Shown here piece by piece: positions 52,153 through 60,285 of a DNA stretch of 64,000 nucleotides. Position 1 is the stretch's first letter. Each line of letters starts with the position of its first letter. The DNA is taken from NCBI GenBank assembly GCA_019637155.1, contig JAHBWE010000002.1:545898-609897 (forward strand). Direction: 5' to 3'. A model generated the notes under the pieces. It searched no databases. It saw only the letters and a list, made by a program, of their open reading frames with translations, and was not told the origin of the DNA. Made by a program: the position numbers and the translations under genes. This stretch comes from Labilithrix sp. (GTDB taxonomy: Bacteria; Myxococcota_A; Polyangia; Polyangiales; Polyangiaceae).

Positions 52153-53895
52153 TTACTGGCGGACGAACTTGAACGGGATGTTGATCGTCGTCGGCGAGCC
52201 CGGGGCGGGGAAGGTCCAGCCCTTCACCTGGTTCTCGATGCACTTGCCGACGACGGGATCGTCGCCCGACGACGAGACGCTCGACACCTGGCCGTTCGGC
52301 GCGACGTTCGCGGTGACGGTCACGTTGACGCTCGACTTCTGGTCGCTCCCGCCGCGCTCCCAGCACGTCCGCTTCACGCCCGCACGGTGACCCGCCACGA
52401 CGCGCTCGACGCCGGCGGTGTCGAGGCCGCCGCTCGATCCGCCGCCGCTGCTGCCGCCGGGACCGATCGCGGGGCCGCTCGGTCCGGTCCCGAGGCCGCC
52501 CAGATCGAGGCCCTTCTTCTCCTCGGTGGGCTTCGGCGCCGCCGCCGCGACCGGCTCCTTCTTCGTCGCGGGCTTCTTGGTCGTGCCGTCCTTGGGCTCG
52601 ACGGTGGGCGTGTCCGGCATCTCGATCGTCGCGACGCTGTCGGACGGCGCGGGCGCGGGGTCGGGCGGCGCCGTGGCCGGCATCTGGATGACGACGGGCG
52701 CGGGTGGGGGCTGCGGGCGGCCGAAGAGGAAATACGCACCGCCGCCGCCGAACCCGAGGAAGAGGACGAGGATCGGCCAGAACCAGAGCGGAGCGCCGCC
52801 GCGCTTCTGCTCCACCGGCATCGTCGACGGCGGCGCGATGGGCGCGGGCGCCGGCGCGTTGTAGGCCGGCGGATGGAACGACGCGCGGTCCGGATACGAC
52901 GGCGCGTGCGACGTCGCGGGCGCGAGCGGGGAGAGCGAGTACGGCGACGCCGCGGGCATCTGGCTCGACGGAAACACGGGGGCCGGCACCGCGAACGGAT
53001 CGGGCACCGCGATCGGCGGCGCGAGCGGCGAGGTCTGCGGCGTCGCGACCGGCATGGCCGGCGACGAGAGCGGGAGCGGCGCGGTCGCGGCCGCCGGCGG
53101 CGCGACCGGCATCGGCGCGGAGCCGGGGAAGGGGCTGAGCGAGGGCGCGGCCGAGCCGAACGGCGCGAGCGGGACGTCCTCCATCGAGGGCGCGGCCGGC
53201 CTTAGCGGGACGACGTTGCTGCGGAGCGGCGCGGGCGCCGGCGGGGCCGCGAGCTGGCGCGGCGCGGAGGGTTGCACCGGCGAGGGCGGGATCGTGCTCG
53301 GGCGCCTCGGCGCGGGGGGGAGGTTGGAGATGCGCGCGGGCGCGGCGGCTTCGGTGCTCGCGAGCGAGGGGCGATTGCCGGCCGCGGCCTCGCGCACGAT
53401 CGTCGCGAGGTCGGGGATGGTCCGGATCGGCCGCCACTCCTCGAGGCCCTCCTGCCAGCAGAGCGACTCCTCCGTCACCGCGCCGGTGGCGGCCTTGCGG
53501 CGGAGCTCGGAGATGCGGATCGGGCCGACCGGCACGCCGTTGATCGCGACGTACCACTCGTCGCTGACGGACAGATCGAGCGAGCCCTCGCCGCGGGCCG
53601 ACACGCTCGACACCGGCGCGTCTTCGACGTTCTTGGTGAAGGCGCCGGCGAGCGCGGAGCCGGCGGGCGCCTTCGGCTTCTGGGCGGACAGGCTGGTGGC
53701 CAGGCCGGGCTTCGGCGGCGCCTTCACGCCGGGGAGCGGGGCCGGCGGCGGCATGCTCCCGCTTCCTTCGGTGACGGCGGAGCGCACCTCGATCTGGTGG
53801 CCGCACTTGCGACACTTCATGCGGACGGTCTTGCCCGCCACCTTCTCGTCGGCGATCTGGTACTTCGCCTTGCAGTTGTCGCAGAGAAACTTCAC
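52153..53895 (-). CDS. GltJ/AgmX-like motility protein (zinc ribbon, GYF, TM, TonB-like C-terminus)
   Basis: 580 residues. An N-terminal MJ0042-type zinc ribbon (C5, C8, C28, C31), a GYF_2 domain (about 112-160, EWYVAINGVPVGP), a long Pro/Ala-rich cytoplasmic linker and one membrane helix (about 370-393). A Lys/Pro-rich periplasmic stretch and an AgmX/PglI-type C-terminal domain follow (VERVVAGHRAGVKRTCWERG, GQVSSVSSSGDDPVVGKCIENQVKGWTF). In Myxococcus GltJ, the zinc and GYF modules contact the polarity GTPase MglA and the tail resembles TonB domains. The same architecture here suggests a motility or energy-transduction role, but several paralogues exist in this phylum. Confidence 0.85.
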   Translation of the reverse strand: MKFLCDNCKAKYQIADEKVAGKTVRMKCRKCGHQIEVRSAVTEGSGSMPPPAPLPGVKAPPKPGLATSLSAQKPKAPAGSALAGAFTKNVEDAPVSSVSARGEGSLDLSVSDEWYVAINGVPVGPIRISELRRKAATGAVTEESLCWQEGLEEWRPIRTIPDLATIVREAAAGNRPSLASTEAAAPARISNLPPAPRRPSTIPPSPVQPSAPRQLAAPPAPAPLRSNVVPLRPAAPSMEDVPLAPFGSAAPSLSPFPGSAPMPVAPPAAATAPLPLSSPAMPVATPQTSPLAPPIAVPDPFAVPAPVFPSSQMPAASPYSLSPLAPATSHAPSYPDRASFHPPAYNAPAPAPIAPPSTMPVEQKRGGAPLWFWPILVLFLGFGGGGAYFLFGRPQPPPAPVVIQMPATAPPDPAPAPSDSVATIEMPDTPTVEPKDGTTKKPATKKEPVAAAAPKPTEEKKGLDLGGLGTGPSGPAIGPGGSSGGGSSGGLDTAGVERVVAGHRAGVKRTCWERGGSDQKSSVNVTVTANVAPNGQVSSVSSSGDDPVVGKCIENQVKGWTFPAPGSPTTINIPFKFVRQ

Positions 53896-53967
53896 GCGTG
53901 CGCCCAGGCCCCAGGATGGAAGCGTAGCTGGTTCTACGGCCGACGCCCCACAAAGGTGTGCGCGAGC

Positions 53968-55443
53968 TCAGAGCAGTTTCAGCAGGTGGGCCTTGATCGA
54001 TTCCTTGGTCTCGAGGTCGCTCGCGACGTGCATGCTCCTCTCCCACATCTCCACCGCCTTGTTCTTGAAGCCTGCCTTCTCGTAGAGGACGGCGAGGTTC
54101 TTGAGGGCGGGGAAGTGCCGCGGGTTGAGGTCGACCGCGCGTTCGAGCTCGGTGATGCCGTCGTAGAACTGGCCGCGCTTTCCGTAGATGAGGGCGAGGT
54201 GGTAGCGGAGCCGGTAGGCGAGGGGATCGATCGAGATCCCTTTCTTGAGGAGGCTGATCGACAGATCGATCTCTCCGCCCTTGTAGGCCGCGATCCCCTC
54301 CTCGAGGTAGCGCGAGGCCTCCTGGTTGATCATCTCCGGATCGCGCGGCGGGGCGATGGTCGGGTCGCGCGTGAGGAGCGTGTCGACCTTCTGCATCAGC
54401 TCGGCGATGCGGAACGGCTTCTCGATGTAGTCCTCGATCCCGTAGTTCGCCTTCAGGTCCTCCGCGATGCGCCAGCCGCGGTAGACCGCGCTCATCATGA
54501 GGATCGGGATGCCGCCGTACTTCGCGCTCCCCTTGATGCGCCGCGCGATGTCGAAGCCGTGGACCTCCGGCAGCATCGCGTCGAGGAGGATGAGATCGGG
54601 CGTCTCCTCCTTCACGAGGCGGAGCGCGATGAGGCCGCGGTCCGCTTCGATGACGCGATGACCGCGATCGGTGAGGAGGCGGCGAACGAGCTTCCGGATG
54701 TCCTCTTCGTCGTCGACGACGAGGATGCGCTTGCCGCTCGTGCCGGGGCGTGAGTCGATCCCCGCCGCGTTGCGGAGCTCGTCGGTCAGCATCGCGACCT
54801 TCGAGACCTCTTCGCCCATCTCGCCGAACTCGTCGGTGACGATCGAGATCTTCGACGCGGACTCCTGGATCTCCTGGTCGACGACGACCGGCGGCGCGCC
54901 CGGCTGCACGCTGTCGCGCTCGCGCTGCGGCGCCTGCTGCGCCATGCGCTCGAGCGCGGCGCGCGGCGCGTTGGGGCCGGCGAACTGCGTCTGCCCTTGC
55001 TCCTTCGCGTCGTACGCGTCGCGGATCATCTTCTCGAGCGTCGTGCTGATCGCGACGTACGGGTAGATGCGCCGGCCGGTCACGAACTCGAGCTCGTCGA
55101 TGACGCGCTTGTCCTGCGGGTTCGCCATCGCGAGGAAGAGGCGATCGTCGCGGACGAGGACGGGCAGGACGCGGCTCGACTCCGCGACCTCGCGCGGGAC
55201 CATGTCGAGGTGGGAGAGCGCGAGCGCGAGCTGGTTCAGGTCGATGCCGGGGACGCCGTATTGCTCCGAGAGCGCGCGCAGCACCTCGGTCTCGGCGACG
55301 ACGCCGCTCGCCGCGATGCGCGACGCGATCGGCACGCCGTCGCGCGCTTGCTTCTGCGTCTCGAGCTGCTTGTCGAGCTCCTCCGGCGAGATGAGGCGCC
55401 GCTTCAGGAGGATGCGCCCGATCTGCTTCTTCTCGTCCGACAT
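53968..55443 (-). CDS. MshEN (GspE N-terminal)-receiver-TPR protein
   Basis: 491 residues. Residues 1-145 match the MshEN/GspE-N domain (IGRILLKRRLISPEELDKQL, SEQYGVPGIDL, PREVAESSRVLPVLVRDDRLFLAMANP), which binds c-di-GMP in some proteins. The key repeated Gly/Arg/Gln motif is only partly kept. A linker leads to a receiver domain (KRILVVDDEED, acceptor D288, KPF), then TPR repeats from about 380 (YLEEGIAAYKGGEIDLSISLLKKGISIDP, ITELERAVDLNPRHFPALKNLAVLYEKAG). The mix points to an adaptor integrating phosphorylation and perhaps c-di-GMP. It lies 72 bases before the GltJ-like gene. Confidence 0.88.
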   Translation of the reverse strand: MSDEKKQIGRILLKRRLISPEELDKQLETQKQARDGVPIASRIAASGVVAETEVLRALSEQYGVPGIDLNQLALALSHLDMVPREVAESSRVLPVLVRDDRLFLAMANPQDKRVIDELEFVTGRRIYPYVAISTTLEKMIRDAYDAKEQGQTQFAGPNAPRAALERMAQQAPQRERDSVQPGAPPVVVDQEIQESASKISIVTDEFGEMGEEVSKVAMLTDELRNAAGIDSRPGTSGKRILVVDDEEDIRKLVRRLLTDRGHRVIEADRGLIALRLVKEETPDLILLDAMLPEVHGFDIARRIKGSAKYGGIPILMMSAVYRGWRIAEDLKANYGIEDYIEKPFRIAELMQKVDTLLTRDPTIAPPRDPEMINQEASRYLEEGIAAYKGGEIDLSISLLKKGISIDPLAYRLRYHLALIYGKRGQFYDGITELERAVDLNPRHFPALKNLAVLYEKAGFKNKAVEMWERSMHVASDLETKESIKAHLLKLL

Positions 55444-55459
55444 GCTCGGTCGGAGGATC

Positions 55460-56650
55460 TTAGCTCGACTCCATCCGCGCGAGCGTCGCCGTTTTGTACG
55501 TGCCCCAGGTGCCGCTCTGGATGGCGGTCCGCGCGCCGCGCACGAGCTCGCCGTACCAGTGCAGGTTGTGGATGCTCAGGAGGCGGAGCACGCTCATTTC
55601 GCCCGCGAGGAAGAGGTGGCGGAGGTAGCCGCGCGCGTAGCCGCCCGCGCAGCAGGCGCAGGTGCAGTCCGGATCGATCGGCGACGTGTCCTCGCGCCAC
55701 CGCGCCTGCTTGATCACGACCTTGCCGAAGCGCGTCAGCGCCTGGCCGTTGCGCGCGTTGCGGGTCGGGAGCACGCAGTCGAACATGTCGACGCCGGCGT
55801 CGATCGCCTCGAGCAGGTCCTTCGGCGTGCCCACTCCCATCAGGTAGCGCGGGCGCGTGGGGTCGACCGCGTGCGCGACCTCGTGGAGCGTCTCGTACAT
55901 CTTCGGGATCGGCTCGCCGACCGAGAAGCCGCCGAGCGCGAGGCCGTCGAAGGACACGCCGCCGATCTCGAGGCCCGCGAGCTCCTCCGCGTGCTCGCGG
56001 CGGAGGTCGGCGAAACATGCACCTTGCACGATTCCGAAGAGCGCCTGCCCCTCTGGTCGCTCGGTCGCGAGCGCGCGGCGCGCCCAGCGCGTGGTGCGCG
56101 CCACCGCGGCCTCCACCACCGCGCGCGCGGAGTCGCCGGGCGGACACACGTCGAGCTGCATCTGGATGTCCGCGCCGATCGTGCCCTGCACCCGCACCGC
56201 GACCTCGGGCGAGAGGTGATGGCGCTGCCCGTCGAGGTGCGAGCGGAACGTGAAGCCCTCCTCGTCGAGCGTGACGAGCGACTTCGGGGCCTCGCCCGGC
56301 GCCTTCGGATCGCGCGAGCCCGCGTTGCCGCCGAGGGAGAAGGCCTGGAAGCCGCCGGAGTCGGTGAGCATCGCGCGCGGCCAGCGCGTGAAGCCGTGGA
56401 GGCCGCCGAGCTTCGCGATCACGTCGGGGCCCGGGCGGAGCCACAGGTGGTACGTGTTGCCGAGCATGATCTGGGCGCCGCTCGAGGCGACGTCCTCGGC
56501 GGTGAGGCCCTTCACGCTCCCTTGCGTGCCGACCGGCATGAAGGTCGGCGTCTCGACGGCTGCGTGCGGCGTCGTGAAGAGCGCGGACCTGGCGTGGCCG
56601 CGCTCGGCGGTCGCCTTCACCTCGAACGCGAAGCCCTTGGCGCGCGTCAT
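55460..56650 (-). CDS. tgt: tRNA-guanine transglycosylase (queuine tRNA-ribosyltransferase)
   Basis: 396 residues from ATG 56650. Exchanges guanine-34 of GUN-anticodon tRNAs for preQ1. Active-site features: MLTDSGGFQ, the nucleophile region MFDCVLPTRNARNG and the zinc site CTCACC with a later H in SIHNLHWY. QFGIVQG-type LFGIVQGACF also present. Coupled by ATGA to queA, which performs the next step. Confidence 0.97.
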   Translation of the reverse strand: MTRAKGFAFEVKATAERGHARSALFTTPHAAVETPTFMPVGTQGSVKGLTAEDVASSGAQIMLGNTYHLWLRPGPDVIAKLGGLHGFTRWPRAMLTDSGGFQAFSLGGNAGSRDPKAPGEAPKSLVTLDEEGFTFRSHLDGQRHHLSPEVAVRVQGTIGADIQMQLDVCPPGDSARAVVEAAVARTTRWARRALATERPEGQALFGIVQGACFADLRREHAEELAGLEIGGVSFDGLALGGFSVGEPIPKMYETLHEVAHAVDPTRPRYLMGVGTPKDLLEAIDAGVDMFDCVLPTRNARNGQALTRFGKVVIKQARWREDTSPIDPDCTCACCAGGYARGYLRHLFLAGEMSVLRLLSIHNLHWYGELVRGARTAIQSGTWGTYKTATLARMESS

Positions 56651-57684
56651 GCGGCCTCCGCGCGCGAGAGCAGCATCGCGTCGCCGTAGGAGAAGAAGCG
56701 GTAGCGCGCGGCGACGGCGGCGCGGTACGCCGCGAGGACGCGTTCGGTGCCGGCGAACGCAGAGACGAGGGCGAGCAGGGTGGACTCCGGGAGGTGGAAG
56801 TTGGTGAGCAGGCGATCGACGACGCGGAAGCGGTAGCCGGGCTGGATGAGGATGCGCGTCTCCTCCGCGCACGCGCGCACGTGGCCGCCCTCCGTCGCGG
56901 CCGACTCGAGGGCGCGCACGACGGTGGTGCCGATCGCGAGCACGGGGGCGCCGCGCTCGCGTGCGCGCGCGACGCTCGCCGCGAGCGAGGGCGTCACGAC
57001 GAAGGGCTCGCTGTGCATCGCGTGATCGTCGAGGTCTTCCGTCGTCACCGGCTGGAAGGTGCCGAGCCCGACATGCAACGTGCATGCATCGACCTCGCAG
57101 CCGCGCTCGTCGCGGAGCCGGGCGAGGAGCGCTTCGGTCAGGTGCAGCCCCGCCGTGGGCGCCGCGACGGCGCCGTCGGTCTTGGCGAACACGGTCTGGT
57201 AGCGCGCCTCGTCCGCCTCCGTCGGCGTCCGCTTGATGTACGGCGGGAGCGGCATGCGCGCCCCCGCGGCGAGGGCCTCGTCGAGCGTGCCGCTCGTCGC
57301 CGCGAGGCGCACGAGGAAGAGCCCGTCGTTCGGCTCGCGCCCCTCGATCGTCACGACGAGCGGTCCGCTCGTGACGCGCGTGCCGGGGCGCATCGGCTTC
57401 GACGCCTTCGTCATCGCTTGCCACGTGCCGTCGGCGAGCCGGCGCACGAGGAACACCTCCGCCTTGCCGCCGCTCTCCTTCGTCCCGACGATGCGCGCGC
57501 GGATGACCTTCGTGTCGTTCACGACGACGAGGCTCCCGCGCGGCACGAACGACGCGAGCTCCGCGATGCGCGCGTGCTCGAGCGCGTCGCCGACGACCAT
57601 GAGGCGCGCGGCGTCGCGTTCGGGCGCGGGCTCCTGCGCGATGAGCTCGGGCGGCAAGTCGTACGCGAAGGCGGAGGCCCGCAT
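56647..57684 (-). CDS. queA: S-adenosylmethionine:tRNA ribosyltransferase-isomerase
   Basis: 345 residues. Converts preQ1 in tRNA to epoxyqueuosine. Family segments: FAYDLPPELIAQEPAPERDAARLMV, FVPRGSLVVVNDTKVIRARI, PLPPYIKR, DGAVAAPTAGLHLTEALL, LHVGLGTFQPV and TRILIQPGYRFRVVDRLLTNFHLP. Directly upstream of tgt with a 4-base overlap, and 24 bases after the receiver gene that follows a sigma-54 promoter. Confidence 0.97.
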   Translation of the reverse strand: MRASAFAYDLPPELIAQEPAPERDAARLMVVGDALEHARIAELASFVPRGSLVVVNDTKVIRARIVGTKESGGKAEVFLVRRLADGTWQAMTKASKPMRPGTRVTSGPLVVTIEGREPNDGLFLVRLAATSGTLDEALAAGARMPLPPYIKRTPTEADEARYQTVFAKTDGAVAAPTAGLHLTEALLARLRDERGCEVDACTLHVGLGTFQPVTTEDLDDHAMHSEPFVVTPSLAASVARARERGAPVLAIGTTVVRALESAATEGGHVRACAEETRILIQPGYRFRVVDRLLTNFHLPESTLLALVSAFAGTERVLAAYRAAVAARYRFFSYGDAMLLSRAEAA

Positions 57685-57708
57685 CGGGCGCGCACTCTAG
57701 CGCATCGG

Positions 57709-58197
57709 TCAGCGCGCGCGGCCGACGTCCGCGGTGGCGTCGGCGGGCTCGCTGCCGGGGCGCACCGAGACGCCCGACGGAGGCTCGGCGCACCACAGCC
57801 GGCGCGATGACGGCGGACCGGCGAGCTTGTTGCGGACGAACTCGACGACCTCGCGCAGATCGTACGGCTTCGGGATGAAGCCGCTCACGCCGCAGTCGGC
57901 GCGCTCGAGCTGGCGCTCGCTCAGGTAATACGCGCTCGTGAGGAGCACGCGCATCGCGGGGTAGCGCGTGCGGAGCTCACGCGCGAAGTCGAGGCCGCTC
58001 GAGCCGTGGCTCTCGCTCTCCGCGCAGCCGCGCAGCATGAGGTCGACGATCGTGAGGGCGGTCGGGTGAGCGGCCAGGGTCGACCGCGCCTCGTGCGCGC
58101 TCTTCGCGGTCATGACCTCGAAGCCCTCGACGCGCAGCGCGCTGGCGAGAAGCGAAGCGTCGGCGTCGTTCGCGTCGACCAGCAAGATCGTCATCAT
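57709..58197 (-). CDS. Single-domain response regulator
   Basis: 162 residues: one receiver domain (ILLVDANDAD, phospho-acceptor D52 in TIVDLML, LLTSAYY, IPKPYD) and a 30-residue disordered tail, no output domain. ATG 58197 has GGAG eight bases upstream. A near-perfect sigma-54 promoter lies 34 bases before the start, and an NtrC-family regulator gene lies immediately upstream. It is likely controlled by that regulator and may pass phosphate to or from a partner; queA follows 24 bases downstream. Confidence 0.9.
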   Translation of the reverse strand: MMTILLVDANDADASLLASALRVEGFEVMTAKSAHEARSTLAAHPTALTIVDLMLRGCAESESHGSSGLDFARELRTRYPAMRVLLTSAYYLSERQLERADCGVSGFIPKPYDLREVVEFVRNKLAGPPSSRRLWCAEPPSGVSVRPGSEPADATADVGRAR

Positions 58198-58230
58198 GGG
58201 TGAAGCTCCGGATGAGGGCGCGAAACATCA

Positions 58231-58245
58231 GCAAGCCGGGTGCCA
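58231..58245 (-). promoter_or_regulatory. Sigma-54 promoter of the receiver-queA-tgt run
   Basis: On the minus strand, TGGCAC-N5-TTGC matches the sigma-54 -24/-12 consensus at every core base, with ten bases between GG and GC. Expected transcript start is near 58219, giving a 22-base leader with a ribosome site (GGAG) before ATG 58197. The NtrC-type activator gene ends about 120 bases upstream. Confidence 0.75.
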
Positions 58246-58366
58246 ATGGAAACGGGGGTGTAACACCGCGACACGCTGTCAATGCGACCTTGCAACCCTG
58301 TCCGGGATAGTTTCACTTCTGAAATCCAGGTCACGGTTCGTTCTCTCATGGAGGCGGTTCGTCACC

Positions 58367-59722
58367 TCAGCCGCGGCTCTCGTACACAATTCCGAGCCGG
58401 GTCATCTTTCGCCAGAGCGTCGTCGCCGAAATACTTAGCAGCTCTGCCGCACGTTCGCGGCTTCCATCCGCATCTCGGAGCGCCGCCTCGATCGCTTGCC
58501 GCTCGGCGGCGTCGACGACGCTGGCGAGGGTGCGGCCGGAGAACGAGGCGGTCGGATCTTCGGTCGCGGCCGGGAGCACGTCGTCCTTCGTGATCGCGCC
58601 GGTCTGCACGAGCGCCACCGCCTGCTCGATCATGTGCTCGAGCTCGCGGATGTTGCCGGGGAACTCGTACTTCTCGAGCGCCTCGAAGACGCTGTCGTCG
58701 AGCCAGGCCTTGGTCCCCATCTTCTTGTTGTACTTGTCGAGGAAGAAGGTCAGCAGATCGGACAGGTCCTCGCGGCGCTCGCGGAGCGCGGGGAGCTGGA
58801 AGCGCGCGACGTTGAGCCGGTAGTAGAGGTCCTGGCGGAACCGCTTCTCCGCGATCGCGCGGAGGAGGTCCTGGTTCGTCGCCGCGATGATGCGGACGTC
58901 GACCTGGATGGGCTTGTTCTCGCCGACGCGCCGGATCTCGTTCTCCTGGACGACGCGGAGGAGCTTCGCCTGGAAGGCGAGCGACGTCTCGGCGATCTCG
59001 TCGAAGAAGAAGGTGCCGCCGTCGGCCTCTTCGAAGAGGCCCTTGCGCGCGTTGACGGCGCCGGTGAACGAGCCCTTGGCGTGACCGAAGAGCTCGCTCT
59101 CGAGCAGCGTGTCGGTGATCGCCGCGCAGTTTATTGGCACGAACATGCGATCGGCGCGCCGCGAGTTCGCGTGGATCGCCTTCGCGACGAGCTCCTTGCC
59201 GGTGCCGCTGTCGCCGGTGATGAGGACGATCGCGTCGGTCGGCGCGATGCGCACGATGCGGCCGAGCACCTCGCGGATGCCGCGCGAGCGGCCGACGATG
59301 TTCTCGAACTTGTAGCGGTCCTTGAACTCGGTCGCGAGGAAGGCGACCTCGCCGGCGAGGCGCCGGTTGTCGAGCGCCTTGCCCACCTTCACGAGCAGCT
59401 CCTGCTCCGTGAACGGCTTCTGGATGTAGTCGAACGCGCCGTAACGCATCGCCTCGACCGCGCTCTCGATCGTGCCGTAGGCGGTCATCACGATGATCTC
59501 GGTCATCGGCTGAGCGCCCTTCACCGCGCGGAGGACGTCGATGCCATCCTTCGATCCCATGCGGAGATCGGTGACGAGCACGTCGTAGGCGCCGGACGCG
59601 CCGCGCTCGGCGCCTTCCTCGCCGCTTTGCGCCTCGTCTACTTCGAAGCCGGCGCCGCGAAGCATCATCGCGAGCGTCGTGCGCATGTTGCGCTGGTCGT
59701 CGACGATCAGGAGCTTGGCCAA
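58367..59722 (-). CDS. NtrC-family sigma-54 response regulator
   Basis: 451 residues: receiver (LLIVDDQRN, acceptor D52, KPF at 102-104), AAA+ domain with Walker A GDSGTGKE (170-177), GSFTGA (217-222; Ser replaces the usual Ala of GAFTGA, a tolerated variant), Walker B FFFDEI, and a C-terminal Fis helix-turn-helix (RERAAELLSISATTLWRKM). Activates sigma-54 RNA polymerase when phosphorylated. No histidine kinase is adjacent. The sigma-54 promoter 120 bases downstream is an evident candidate target. Confidence 0.95.
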   Translation of the reverse strand: MAKLLIVDDQRNMRTTLAMMLRGAGFEVDEAQSGEEGAERGASGAYDVLVTDLRMGSKDGIDVLRAVKGAQPMTEIIVMTAYGTIESAVEAMRYGAFDYIQKPFTEQELLVKVGKALDNRRLAGEVAFLATEFKDRYKFENIVGRSRGIREVLGRIVRIAPTDAIVLITGDSGTGKELVAKAIHANSRRADRMFVPINCAAITDTLLESELFGHAKGSFTGAVNARKGLFEEADGGTFFFDEIAETSLAFQAKLLRVVQENEIRRVGENKPIQVDVRIIAATNQDLLRAIAEKRFRQDLYYRLNVARFQLPALRERREDLSDLLTFFLDKYNKKMGTKAWLDDSVFEALEKYEFPGNIRELEHMIEQAVALVQTGAITKDDVLPAATEDPTASFSGRTLASVVDAAERQAIEAALRDADGSRERAAELLSISATTLWRKMTRLGIVYESRG

Positions 59723-59805
59723 AGGATGACGCTCACCATACTCCGCGGCACGAGTCGCCGAAAGCGTGATCCCTCACGGCCGCGCTGGCCGCGCGCTTAA
59801 GGTCC

Positions 59806-60285
59806 TCAGTCCGCGGGGACGCCGTTCTTGATCCACGCGGCGATGCGATCGACGCACGCCTGCGGATAGATGTAGTCGGCCGGCTCGATCGGCATGATGC
59901 CCGACACCTTTCCGTCGGGCTTGCGGACGCGGAGGATCGAGCTGAGGAGGATCGCGCCTTCCGGCCTCTCCGCGTTCGAGGGACGCGCGAGGCGCCGGTC
60001 GATCATCGACTGACGACACCCGGCCTCGTCGAAGCACTGGAGGCCTGCGGCGGACATCGCGCCCGGGCCCTGCGGCGAGCCGTGGCACTCCGCGAACGCG
60101 CAGCTGCCCGGCTTTCCGCTCGCGAAGACGTCGCGGTAGAGCTCGCTCCACGTCGGTCCTCCGTTCGTGCAGCGGTCGGGCTCGGGCTCGATGATCAGCT
60201 CGCCGCCGACCGTGCTGCCGCCGGCCTCCGCGCACGCGGCGAGGACGGCGAGCGCGCAGACGGCGAGGAGCGGCGCCGACTTCAG
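59806..60285 (-). CDS. Small lipoprotein with CX4CH motif, coupled to outer-membrane protein
   Basis: 159 residues if begun at CTG 60285. The signal peptide (SAPLLAVCALAVLAAC) needs a start upstream of it, and no ATG, GTG or TTG exists in frame there. The CTG overlaps the stop of the preceding gene (CTGA), the same 4-base arrangement used by neighbours. An ATG at 60057 would cut off the signal. The mature part has AFAECHGSPQGPG (C-x4-C-H, a haem-like or disulphide motif), RCTNGGPTW and ACVDRIAAWIKNGVP, typical of small cytochrome-like lipoproteins in this phylum. Confidence 0.68.
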   Translation of the reverse strand: MKSAPLLAVCALAVLAACAEAGGSTVGGELIIEPEPDRCTNGGPTWSELYRDVFASGKPGSCAFAECHGSPQGPGAMSAAGLQCFDEAGCRQSMIDRRLARPSNAERPEGAILLSSILRVRKPDGKVSGIMPIEPADYIYPQACVDRIAAWIKNGVPAD

